DNA of 64,000 nt from Fasciolopsis buskii (lineage: Eukaryota > Platyhelminthes > Trematoda > Plagiorchiida > Fasciolidae): contig LUCM01003914.1 of NCBI GenBank assembly GCA_008360955.1, forward strand, positions 171,692 through 235,691, given 5' to 3'. Shown here piece by piece: positions 27,401-38,705 of the stretch (position 1 is its first letter; each line of letters opens with the position of its first letter). The translations under genes and the position numbers were made by a program. The notes below the pieces were generated by a model. That model searched no databases and was not told the DNA's origin. It worked only from the letters and a program-made list of their open reading frames with translations.

Positions 27401-28156
27401 ATTTTAAGTAATTCCGAGACTATTTCCTCCTCTCGCTGGCAGTTGCAATACTGATCCAGCTGTGTATGTCAATGGGTTCATACTAAAAGATGGAAGGATA
27501 TTACAGCTGCCGCTCCCATAAATCGATCAAAGTTAAGGGTTGAGGTGTACTCTGACAAATGGTCACGAGTAGATGGCCAATGTTCGGGACGAATAAATTG
27601 CGTACTCTAGAGGCAAATAAAAGGATACGGTAGCGGTCAGAGATAGTGTATCATTAAATGTTGGTAGCAACCCATGAAAGATGGTAATTCAGTAGTTTTC
27701 TTTTGACATTTATCGAGTAGATTTATTCGATGTCTTTGTTTTACAGAAAGCCGGCCATATGAAAATACATTTGGTTTCACTTGTGAGGTAAAGATATATC
27801 GCACCGCTGGTATCCGCAATTACACCTTGGCATTTCGATTTTTTTAAGTTCTTTGACGGAAACTGGATTGAAATTAGAGAACTCATATTTGCTGAAATTG
27901 TTTATGCACAATGCTGTTTTCCTGAATTCCTTCTTCATTTTTTGCTATTTCCCGAATCAAGTGATTGTGAGTGTATCAATACAAATACTGCGCCAAGGAA
28001 ATCAACATAGTTATTGGGCAACATTCTGTATTTGGGTGCGATTATTAGTGTTAGCACGCACGCCGCGTTAAAATAAAGGCAACTAATCTGCTGAAGATTT
28101 TAGGTCAGAAAACTGAATTAAGACATTTATCGTCAACATCGTTCAACGTCAAATAG
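24421..28156. other. unassigned sequence with one short dispersed repeat
   Basis: No recognised gene. A 24-nt motif beginning GCCATATGAAAA and ending CATTTGGTTT occurs at about 26,033 and again at about 27,754 with two differences. Read on the minus strand it gives KPNAFSYG and KPNVFSYG. The first copy abuts a minus-strand GTAAGT donor-like site. Confidence 0.35.
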
Positions 28157-29457
28157 CAAGGCAAGTCCCACTGACTACTGCCTTTTCCTCAGGGTTACAT
28201 TTTCCTATAGAAAAGAGTGAATATCCTAGGCAAACAGGAAGTGGACTTGGACAGGCCGGAAAAGATAAGAATGCAGCAGTAGCCAACAGATGGAGCACAG
28301 TCTAACTGTACAAACGTACTCTTTCAATCATTCTGATTCGACAGAAATTGACAACACGATCGCAACTGTTCACGGTCCGCTGCCATATCCTTCATTGTCT
28401 CCAAGCCAGCTAGTTGACAAATCTTCCGGGCCATAATCACGAAGACGTGGGACACCTACTTTACCTAATTCCGCTGCGTATTTCCTTATTCCACGTTGCC
28501 ACGTCATCTTTTGACCCTCATTTGGCTTCCTCCACTCCGTGGGAGGAACGCAAAATGAGGCACGATATAATAGCGAATGTTTGGCATACACAACACCTGA
28601 CCCAACCAGAGTAGTCTACGCTGGGATAAGGTGTTCTCAGAACCGGCACCTAACACTAGATCCTTAACCTTCACATTACCCACCCGGTCACTCCATCCAA
28701 TCCTGACGATAATACTTACACATCAATGAACGAAGACCTCCTAACGAACATCTCCGAAAAGCATATTCCGTGTCTCACAACCATGCGACACAACTGAGTG
28801 CACTGCGGCACAGAACACACGACCTTCCAACTTTAGTGAAACAGCAGGCCGAAGCCAAAAATACCTAAGGCCAGCCTACGTCGTTCGACCGCTTGATATA
28901 CACGGGTTCATCTCTACTGTTGTGCTACCAATGTAACTGAAACGGTCCACATTCGTTAGTTCTTCTCCATCCAGTTTCAAGTTCAATAATACTGTCGTCC
29001 AGTCACGCAACAGCACTAAATATTAAAGGTGCAAAGCACAACCGGCACCGAGCTACAGACCTCCACAGTATGTGTAGTGCCCGTTTTGCATGGTCCGCAG
29101 ATTCGAACAGGCACACAACATCATCTGCGTAATCTAGGTCGCATAGCTCCCCTCCATTTCCCATTTTGATTCCTACATCCTGGAGACCCCTAAAGCATCT
29201 TCCATCACCTCGTCCACGACGAAGTTGAACAAGAATGGAGAGATGGGACACCCTTGTCGAACGCCACTAATCGTTTTGAATGAACTTGATAGTTCACCGT
29301 TTACCCTTACGCGACCATAGGTATGCGAGTACATTGCTCGCAACAGGTTCACGAAGTTCGCTGGCATACCCTTCCGGTAGAGGACACTGAATAGACCTGC
29401 CCGATCTTTAACGCATAGTCTTCGTCCTCTCAAGCATTTAAATATTGCTCGAGACAT
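28157..29457 (-). pseudogene. 5'-truncated RTE-like non-LTR retrotransposon
   Basis: The minus strand carries the clearest RT relic of the window. From 29,457 down it reads RAGLFSVLYRKGMPANF, LLRAMYSHTYGRVRVNGEL, then GVRQGCPISPFLFNFVVDEV, and in the next frame LCDLDYADDVVCLFESADHA with an intact YADD (29,131-29,120). The C-terminal end near 28,590-28,400 reads GQKMTWQRGIRKYAAELGKV, YGPEDLSTSWLGDNEGYG. Below 28,370 lies the 3' untranslated tail, which is shared with the copy at 30.07-30.59 kb. Upstream of about 29,457 the similarity stops, as expected for 5' truncation. Frameshifts separate the blocks, so it is not functional. The endonuclease domain is missing. Confidence 0.87.
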
Positions 29458-30072
29458 GCTTTAACCTTTCATTGAGAGTATGAGATTACTAATATATGGG
29501 TGTGAATTGGGCGGCCCTGAACACTGTCATCCGAACATCGACCATATCCTATAACTAGATTGTGGAACAGGCTAGTAATAGACAGTCTGGCCTATATGGA
29601 GCGACTTCCTGGAGAAAACCACAAAGTTAGGTGAGAGACATTGGTTAAAACGATTATTTTACATTAAACTAAAGTTCAAGTATGAGGCCGAATTTCATCT
29701 AGATCAAACACTTAGGATTGAAGCGATTCATGTGGACGATGTATTTGCGAACATAATCCCCCAGGTTAGTCTACTCAACATTCTGGTCACCCAGTGCTGA
29801 CGACTTGTTAATCACCAGATCAAGATAAGAGAGAAGACGATTTGCAAATTCGCGTGCCCCAAAAAGAGCTCGCTGCTTTGGGGCTCTACTCTTTATTTTT
29901 CACTTATCATTCAATACTTTGGGCGCTCTGCAACCACCAGCGAAACTAAACCGCTGCGTTACACCTAGCCGAACGTTGTTTTTTAAAAAATCAATGTCAA
30001 AAATGACAAATGGATTCAAACATGACAAACAATAAATACGTAACTTTCGTCATCATCCTTCAAATTTAAACA
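29458..30072. other. spacer between two retroelement tails
   Basis: About 600 nt with no RT similarity. A run of six A bases occurs near 29,985. No gene seen. Confidence 0.4.
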
Positions 30073-30590
30073 GTAGGACAAGTCTCACTGCTGTAAGGGA
30101 ATGAAAAAGGAGGCAAAAGAAAAAATGTCGCAGTACCCAACGAACGGAACACAATCTAACTGTAAAAACGCACATGTTCTCAATCATTCTGATTCGACAG
30201 AAAATGGCAACACGATCGCCACTGTTCACGGTTCGTTGTCATATCCTTCGATGTCTCCAGTCAGCTAGCTGACGGGTGTTTCAGACACCAACNATGAAGT
30301 CGTGAGACACCTACTTTACCTAAGTTCGCTGTACATTTTTGCATTCTTCGCTTCCACGTTATAAGTTAACTCCTAAGCAACTTCATTCATTCCCTATGAA
30401 GAATGGAAAACAGGGCAGAGTATGGTAGATGTGTGTCCTCCGCAGACAACAAGTCACCCAACCAGCGAAGTCTACTGGGCTTTATACTCTGTGATGAGAT
30501 GTTTTCAGAACCGACACCTAATATCTAGCATTTTACCCGGCACTTTTCACGCGGTCATTTCATCTAGTTCCGTCAATGCTAATTAGGTGC
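30073..30590 (-). pseudogene. 3' fragment of the same retroelement family
   Basis: This copy aligns with 28,157-28,710 in the same orientation. Shared blocks include CAATCATTCTGATTCGACAG, CACGATCGC, ACTGTTCACGGT and CACCTACTTTACCTAA, with indels between them. It holds only the RT C-terminal end and the 3' tail, so it is a more severely 5'-truncated insertion. Position 30,293 is an ambiguous base (n). The two copies have diverged noticeably, so both are old. Confidence 0.8.
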
Positions 30591-33500
30591 ATTCATTATT
30601 TGGCCGAAGTGACCATCATATTTACTGCCACATGGACATGAAAATTCGGCGAATGAACCGCTGCCTACTTATGCTAAATCAAGCTGTTTGTTATTTTGCT
30701 TGTGGATAGTAGGTGCTTACATAGGCGAAACAGAGGGGAATTAGCCTCACTGAATCTCTGAATACATCCAAAGATAGCTTCAGAAATTAATAGCTGTCCA
30801 TGTTTGTTACTGTTACATAAACCATTCACCAAAAGGATGATCCAAGACTGGCTACGCTGAAATTCTTTGTTCGTCGATGCTTCCAACTGGGTCGTATCTG
30901 CAAGTAACCTCCCATTTGTTTTGACATGGGAAAAACCGTAGTGGCTATGATTTGTAGCTCTCACATTTTTTGTCCCATTTGGCCGATATCAAATGGAGAA
31001 GAGGAATATGAGCTCACTGGATGTGAGGTTGCTGTCAATCCTACCAAATCCTGAGAGTTGATTGGTCCAGTCTTAGTCTATATGCGTCGTAAAATATATG
31101 GCAAATGAATTTCTTCGTACTCCAGATTTCCTCCATATCTACTCTGCATTCGAGAACCCCGGCTTAGTGAAATTACAGAGGAAGTGAACTTTGGCCTTAA
31201 TATTGTTTCATGTTTTCTTCGGGATTGTTTCCTTGAGTGAAACAAGCGGACCATGGTTTTGCAACCCATTACAATAGCCAGTATCAGGCCACGTTCGGTA
31301 TCGTCTTAAACTCCTTTTCCAGTAGTGCTGACCGTGTGGTGATTTAGTGTCAGCCAGTCGTTAGTCTTATCTTGGCACGGTGATTACTTAGCCTTAAAAG
31401 GCTTTGTTCCGCTCATTGAATGATGGTCATCAGTTCTGTGAGGTTTTCAGCCGTTCACAATATTGTTGTTCCACATATCCGGCTGGTCGCTTAGTTTGGC
31501 ATTCAGAAAGCAAAACCTTTCATAGCCAACCAAATTGACACCGTTAGTAAGTTACCCGATGCACTGGACAAGTTCACTGATGCTTTCGTATTCCTTAGGA
31601 CTGACTGACTATAGTTTTTGCGGGGAACTTCAATCGCATCCCCAATTAATCTTTGCTCACTTCCGGTTTATTTGACCTCTTTTTTATACCGAGCGGAAAG
31701 AGATGCAATTTTAGACGGAAACGTTATTACCTATTCCGTATAATTTCAGTACAAATCACATAGACGTTTTCCATCGAACGATTGCTTTCTCACGGCAACT
31801 AGGTAACCAGTTTCGAAAATTACCGCCCAATCGAGATGGAGTAAATTACATTTGGGATAGGCAATTTTCTGTCATCAATATTTTACTGCTTAAAACATCC
31901 TTACCCATGGTACTACCTCGGGATTCTTTTGGATGATGCATTTTAGTTAGACTCTTCACCAAGGAGCCAGAAGTGATTTTCTTCTCCATGTAGTCCCAAT
32001 AAAACCGCGTTTTTTAACAGTGACAGAATAGTCCCACTCTTTCTTAAATCCCTCAAGAATAACTTTTCTGTAGAATGTGCCCAGCTTCTGGATGCAACTG
32101 ACATTAAAAATTTTTGGCACGGTACCGAAAACCCCCTTGTTGATTGATTGGCTCAAGAAAATAACCCAAGCTCTACAAAAACTGTTCTCTTTTAAACTGG
32201 TCCGTTTTCTTGTTAATAACTGTCTCTGCTGATAGTCCGAATGACCTGTTCCAAAGCATTCCAAATTTGGCAATAGGCCCACTGGTGGAGAGTGTAAACT
32301 CTAATGTCAATAAAATCACCCTTTCTAGTGCTGTTAAAACCCGAGAAATCCTGCAACAGTTGTGAATCTCCCCAAAGCATGATTACCAACATGTTACATG
32401 CAATCTTTTATCTATTACTAAGAATTTTTTCCATAATGAAATTAACCATTCGGGATCCCATTAATTGCTTTTATTCACCTCTATCTCCAGTGACCCATTT
32501 CAGTTTGCCCAATGCATCAACGCTGGATGTGGTTCCATCATTATTGCATTTCGTCTTTAAAAGAATTAAACATCAATTTGAAGTCAGCTCGTTGCACCAT
32601 TTTACTTCATTCCTGTATCTCTGACTCCGTACCCCTTTCTCATCATAAAGTTGGGTCTGTCGATGCCGCACTTCTCTACTTTCCCGATTGGCATAATGAG
32701 CCTGCTGCAGACAGCAAGAAACTTCAAGTTGCTACTATCTGTGTAGTCTCATAATTCACGGCTCAAAAGTTCTTGTTATTACCATTTTTTCTTCGCAAAT
32801 TTTGCTTTCTTTTTTTAGTACGTTGTCCACCGCAAAACCTCTTCAATTTGCGCACCAGATAGTGATTTTTCATTCCCTAAAATCTTACATTTACCAATAA
32901 ATTGCGCACTGGTCGGAACCTGTGGTTCAATTGTGGTCTTTTTCTATCTACGTATAAACGCTTCGTGTGCACATTTCTCCATCATCAGCATTGGTCGACT
33001 TTTGCAAGTAAGCGATTGCCACAGAGAACGCATATGTATCGTTGTCCACACACAGGTTTTATTGTAATAAACTATTATGTAGCATTTATTTCAAAGTCTG
33101 TGGCTGATTTGCACATCATCAGCTTACTCCAGTGTTCCTCAGTAATGGTAACCGGCCAGCCCCACAGGCTTATCCCAATACTCTATCTGGGACCATCTAT
33201 TATCAACGATATTTCTGTTTTCTCTGGCTCACACAAATCGATATACACGCCATTTGATCGGAAAACATTCCACTAGAACCCCATTCGCGCCCAAAATAAT
33301 GATTTATCTTTCCCATACCTTCTTGTCTTGTTCGTGTTTATCACAGTCCACATTTATCCCGAATCCCGCTTAGATAAGCCAAAACCATTAGATTGCCCAT
33401 CCAATTTGCGTTCATTTTTTCATCTGCTTCTTAGTTGAAGGTGCTAGCGTTTGCATTTCGATACTTCGAAATGTTTTCCAGAACTCCACTGCAAAATAAA

Positions 33501-34397
33501 TTATGCCATGACACAGGTACGTCCAAGCTAAGAGGTCGTCAATCGTAAAACATCTGATGATGCAAAGGCGTAGTATCAACCTCGACAATTTATTTAGGTC
33601 TATACAAGACACTACAGTAACTGGATTGCTCAGGTATGGGGCACTACTGACCATTCTCAATAAGAGAACTGATACTGCTAGACATTTCTTACCTAATTTG
33701 TTGTTATTCCCGTTGTGCGCCTGACAATTTATTACAGTCTCGTCTGTATTCCAGGGTTCTTTTTTGATTATCGATCCAGCCAAAATGACTGCAAAATGAA
33801 TCTTCATTAATGCGGTCGAACAATTCCAGATTCGCTGTGCAAACCCGTAGTAGATTGGCTATTTTGTTCCAATTTGTAGCGAGCATTTAAATTGGTAATC
33901 GCCTGTCGTACTGCTTTATATTAAGTGACAGACAAAAATATCTAGGGATGTTGACATTTTGGTGAGTGTGACTACCGAAATCCATTGGAGTTCCAAAGTT
34001 TTGTTCATTAAAGTGATTCAATGGGAACACATTCCATTTCGGGCGGTGTGACTAGGGCTGACAATCTGGGTATTTTATTCGTTCGGTTTGAAGGCTGTTA
34101 CGTTCATTGATATGAACAGCGAAAGGTCTTGACAATAAGATGTTAGTGATCGAGTGTGCGTATTACGGGAGTGCAGCTTTCACAGTGTACACTCACTGGG
34201 TATGTTAAAGCATATTAGAAACAGAAACTACATGTGAACAACGATAGTCTGCTGAATAGTTCCAATTTATTGTAATATGGATTGCTAGTTAGAGTAATCG
34301 AGTGTGAATCCCAACTGTTTCGCTTACATTTCCCCAATGCGTTATTTCTTCACCTGAATGCTACTCTAACTAATCTTTGCATCTGTTTGCCCCGCAG
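30591..34397. other. unassigned sequence, a few open frames
   Basis: A 131-codon minus-strand frame spans 33,807-33,412. Inside it a 96-nt exon-like block (33,788-33,693) has a TTCATTTTGCAG acceptor and a TTAG|GTAAGAAA donor, but I cannot connect partners. A 124-codon plus-strand frame lies at 32,902-33,276. A 30-nt plus-strand block at 33,933-33,962 (TKISRDVDIL) has an AG acceptor and a GTGAGT donor in the right phase to precede the exon at 34,398; it is too short to call. Confidence 0.3.
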
Positions 34398-36556
34398 GAC
34401 GTGAGACGACAACTACATGCTAGTCAATACAGCCGAATAATTTATCGTTGTGACTGGTTCCACGACGGTCCAGTTCTAGGACAGTTCTACCTGATTACGG
34501 GCAAGTCACAGTCTCACTGATTTATGATTTGTTTTTGATCTGATTCTTTTAAAATAACTATTGAATAAACAGTAATTTGATCTGGCACCATGATCATGGC
34601 ATGTAGATCTACTCAGGCTTGACCGTTTGAGCTTGCATTAATAAACACACATAACAGGATTTTGATCTTAGACTGAATAACTTGCTGAGAAAGACCTCTT
34701 GCAAACAACCGAATCATTCCACACATTCTGACACACAGACACTGCTTAGATCTAACACGGTGGATGCAGAGGAACACGTTTTCTGTTGGACTATTACGTG
34801 CTAGTTTTCTCGTTGATCACGCACATCTCTTTACACCTATTGGTAATGGCTGCAGTTCTACACTGAGAAAGAACTTCTGATAATGGTGAAGTAATTTTCA
34901 GCAAACAGACGAAGGTGTCCAACATTGGTTACAGTAAAACGTAAAACAATGCAGTGAAGATTAGTTGACAGCAAAATAAATGAAGTGGAAAAACGAAGTG
35001 ACAGTATCTATGATGAATGAATGAGCCTTGAGTTGTTCAGAATACCACCACAGGCACATAAAATAATCCCATGGTCAGGCGACCAGCTACGGAACCAATT
35101 TACCTTAAACTGATTGGTTTTGGGTCAGACCGTTCGCACAGTGGGATAAAGTTGGAGAAATAACAGCAACACGAAGAAAGATAAGTGTTGATCAAGGTGC
35201 CAAGATGTGGAAATTGGTCAAAATAACCGGAAAACAGCAACCAGCAAGCATGCGCCAAGTGGAATTTAGATAGGAGTGGCATAAATGTGAACATTCACAC
35301 AGATGTACTCTGGTCGACTACACTCCACTCTGTCAAGGAGACCACGGAAAAATTGGTAAAACTGATAAGTGGCAAAAGGATGTGAACAAAATCACTTAGG
35401 GTTTAGAATTTCTAGAAGCATCGGTGAAGTACCCCATCTCTCTCAGGAAGCATTGCCCAAGAGCGGTCATGTTTGTTTATATTCTTTTATTGCCTGAATA
35501 AACTCTTCGTGTTCTGCTAGTTGGCGGATCCAGTCAGTTTGTCTTTTGAAATAGTGGCTGCAAGACCAACAAGTGAGGGGGTCGTTTGAGAAGGTTTCAA
35601 ATAGTGCAGAACATGGAGGAGCACTTTTTCATAAAATTATATTGAACAAGACTTCCCTGTTAAACATCTAACTGTCGGAAACCAAACTCGTTCTCCTTTT
35701 TTGCCAACTGATAACTAGTTCGTACACAGAAGACGTGGGTTGTCGCATCAATTGGTAGTCGCTTTTAAAGCAAAAACGTCAAACGGAAAAGACGCAGGAT
35801 ACCCGGACACTAATATAATAGTGGCGATTACGATAGCCGGTCTGATATTGAAGCAATACCATAAATGTGCTCATCCTCAAAGTGGGTGTGCCGTCTAACA
35901 AACGGTCTGTGAATAAGTGACAAGTAGTCCACGAGCCCTGAATGTTGCACTCCTCGCTAGTCCGCAACAAATCCGAGGTGTATGACAATGAGGTTCACAA
36001 AAGATGATCCACTGGTTTTCGTTGACTGAAATCAAATGGGCCGATCACGGATGATGATGATGATGTTGAATTCAATGTGGTGATCCACGTTAACTTATAC
36101 TCTTGTGAAATTTGTTATTGACATCAGTGACCTAAAACTCTGTATGATGACCAGTCCTAGTGCTTTGATACAACAGTGTAAAGTCCTGTCAGATCATTAG
36201 TTTTTCGTGTACAATTATCCTGAATTGCAGACAACTATCAGGCGGTGTAGGGCTGAACAATAGCTGGATATTACATTCCCCCGTGCTCTTCTTTGTTTGT
36301 GTTCAGGCCTCTACATTAACGGATTACCCTCTGTGGATTCTTGTTCCTGGAAAGCACCTTGGAGTGAAGTAACCAAACAGCAAGAACGCTACTTGCGCAC
36401 CAAATATTCGCTATTCTGCGGGATATGCAAAGTAAGTGCACTGCCAATTTACATTCATATCACACATATCAGTATCACAACTGATGCATTTTCTATTTAT
36501 CTATTCAATAGATGTCCGCAAAAACAGAACGACAGAAGCTAAGTAATGTTTCGTAG
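34398..36556 (+). CDS. candidate 3' part of a multi-exon gene, unknown product
   Basis: Three exons join in phase. Exon a (34,398-34,500) follows a strong acceptor (CTCTAACTAATC branch region, then TTTGCCCCGCAG) and reads SRIIYRCDWFHDGPVLGQF. Its only consensus exit is a GC donor, G|GCAAGT at 34,501. Exon b (36,307-36,431) follows TTTGTTTGTGTTCAG, is open in one frame only (LPSVDSCSWKAPWSEVTKQQ...) and ends at AAA|GTAAGT. An 80-nt intron with a long pyrimidine tract ends TTCAATAG. Exon c (36,512-36,556) adds MSAKTERQKLSNVS and a TAG. The b-c junction is the best supported; the a-b link needs a rare GC-AG intron. I recognise no domain. An AATAAA lies 0.8 kb downstream at 37,348. Confidence 0.33.
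36050..36066. repeat. short (GAT)n microsatellite
   Basis: About five GAT/TGA units, inside the proposed large intron of the 34.4-36.6 kb candidate gene. Confidence 0.8.
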
Positions 36557-37619
36557 GTGGACTCCTTGATTCACAGATATTCCGTAGGTTTACAAAGCTA
36601 AAACCGTTGCATTGGACTGGTAAGCTGTGCCCCAGGCGGCCGGCAGACGTGCTTGATAATATCGAACAGGGGTAGAATTAGTTTGAAATAAGCATTTCGG
36701 GAAACAAAGGGAAGAAATTCTGCAATAACGAAACAAACTAACGTGACGCGATTGGAATTCGCCTACGCAATTACAATTCGTGTTTTACCTGACTGCGATA
36801 GCATCAAAATCTCCCATTGTAGATTTTGCATGTGCGCATCCAGTGCCCCCGTACGGTTACCTCAACAGTTTATATCCACCCTGCATGTCTCGGCCGGAAC
36901 GAGGGAATCTCAAATGTGTGCCCTATTACTGACAGAGTAAAAATAGAGCCACAACACAAACAAGTACAAACAAACAAGCATCACTGTTTCCCAGCCGACC
37001 AGCTTAGCCCCCACCCCTTGTAGTTCCATTCATTCGTAAAATGGTCGTGACTAAATTAACAAATAACCGTAGATTTTTCCTTTAATGCAATTTGGGATTA
37101 AGGAAACTGTGCACGTAACATTTCATGTGGCACAACATTTACACGATAAATACCCACCAAAAACAGTGCATTAATGTTACAACTGATTCGATAATGGTCA
37201 CGTTAAAATGTTCAGTTCAGTTCCGTTTGCACAGCCATGAATCTTGCACCATCGTGTCTGTGGTAGTGGTTACTACGTCAGAGCGCTATCTACTCAGAGA
37301 GCAAATGAGACCAAAGAACATGAGATCGACTGTGCGGTTATAAATTGAATAAATATGCACAAGAAGCAAGATATTAAATGCGAGTATTTTATGGACCCCA
37401 CCACTGGGCTTTATCATCCACTTTCTCCGATCACTACTTGGGGAAATTCGCAGACACCCAATCGGTAGCATAATAACTCAACATGCAGCAGACAATGTCA
37501 TTGACTGGACACCTCGAACTATCCCCCCACTACTACATGCCTCGCATCACAGCTCACAGCGAGACAGTCGTTCTGTGTGAAAGCGCAAAACGCCTCAAAC
37601 ATTCGTACGAATTCCGCTT
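36557..37619. other. possible 3' untranslated region, then unassigned
   Basis: If the preceding candidate gene is real, this could hold its 3' UTR, with AATAAA at 37,348-37,353. A 65-codon plus-strand frame at 36,743-36,940 has no known motif. The last part may be the most decayed 3' end of the minus-strand RT relic that follows. Confidence 0.25.
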
Positions 37620-38705
37620 TCGTGCTTGTCCTAGGACCCAGTACCTAATACCAAACTTCTGAGTTACTCGAAAAACTCTCCCACCATATTCGGTGTTCAA
37701 ACATCGAAAGTCATCATACATGTATCCCATTAACGGCTATGATTCTGAGCAGCAAGGGACTGCCAACCTCGTTGCTTGATGACGGGATATAATGCTGACA
37801 GCACAACTAACTCAAATTGCCGAACATCAATCGAGCATTGCAAAAGCAATCATCAACTGAGAGACAGCTGCGAAATTACTGCAGTCTACCTGCTTCGTCC
37901 AATTCTTCCCATGCAAGGTCGAAGATCGGCTTGGAATCAGGCCAGTCCAGCAAAAGCATTTTACGTTTCAAAGATACAAGAAGCGCTCGGAACATAATTA
38001 CATTGTCTTTGGGACGATCGCGAAAAACTCGCAACACATTTAAGTCTTCAATCCGTATTACACCATACTCTTCAGTTCAAATCAGAAAACCTGTTATAAG
38101 CACCTGTGCGACAAAATTGAAAAGGTGAGAATGGATAACCCTGGAAAACACCGATTCCCGTAGTGAATTCGAATGAAACATCGGTGTAAGCACCAACGCG
38201 ATTTTGGGTGCTCGCGTGTAAAGACTGGATAAGCAAAATGAATTTCTCTGGCAGACCTTTAAATGAGAGGCAGCGCCACAGATTTACACTACCGACTGAA
38301 TTCAGTGCCGTTTTCAAATCAAAAAAGATAGAAACCGTGGGTCTGTGGAACGTACGTTATATTCTGAGATCTGCTGCAAAGTGAAAATTTGGTCAATACA
38401 ACCCTGGACAGATCTAAAACCGGCATGATTCTCACGTACACACCTTACGAGAGCACTCGCTCATCGGCCGCGGATAATGCCCGCGAGGAGTTTGGATGTA
38501 GTTCACTTACTAGGCTAATTCCTCTGTGGTTTTCACCTGGCAACCTATCAACCTTGTAAACTGACATCATCAGCGATTGATGTCAGTCCTTAAGAATCTC
38601 TTCCCTAGTCTAGGTTGGTGCTGGGTTTTTGGTTAATTTCGATGTTGACACCTAGCTGCCAGCCTTGAAGAAGGATGGCGACAGTACATCTGGTCCCGTT
38701 GCCTT
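37620..38705 (-). pseudogene. decayed RTE-like non-LTR retrotransposon RT
   Basis: Minus-strand RT relic. From 38,705 down: KATGPDVLSPSFFKAG (finger region), then a 38,317-38,072 frame reading FKGLPEKFILLIQSLHASTQ and FQGYPFSPFQF (a mutated RQGCPLSPFLF), followed by KRKMLLLDWPDSKPIF and ELDEAGRLQ, and near 37,700-37,630 LSMFEHRIWWES and SEVWY.VLGPR. This order matches the 5.7 kb relic and the general family, with many frameshifts. The YADD motif is not recoverable. It is not functional. The end at about 37,620 is where recognisable text stops. Confidence 0.78.

Noticed and set aside
33412..33807. 131-codon minus-strand frame with an internal exon-like block
   Set aside because: The acceptor and donor look good, but no phase-compatible neighbour was found and an alternative frame is also open.
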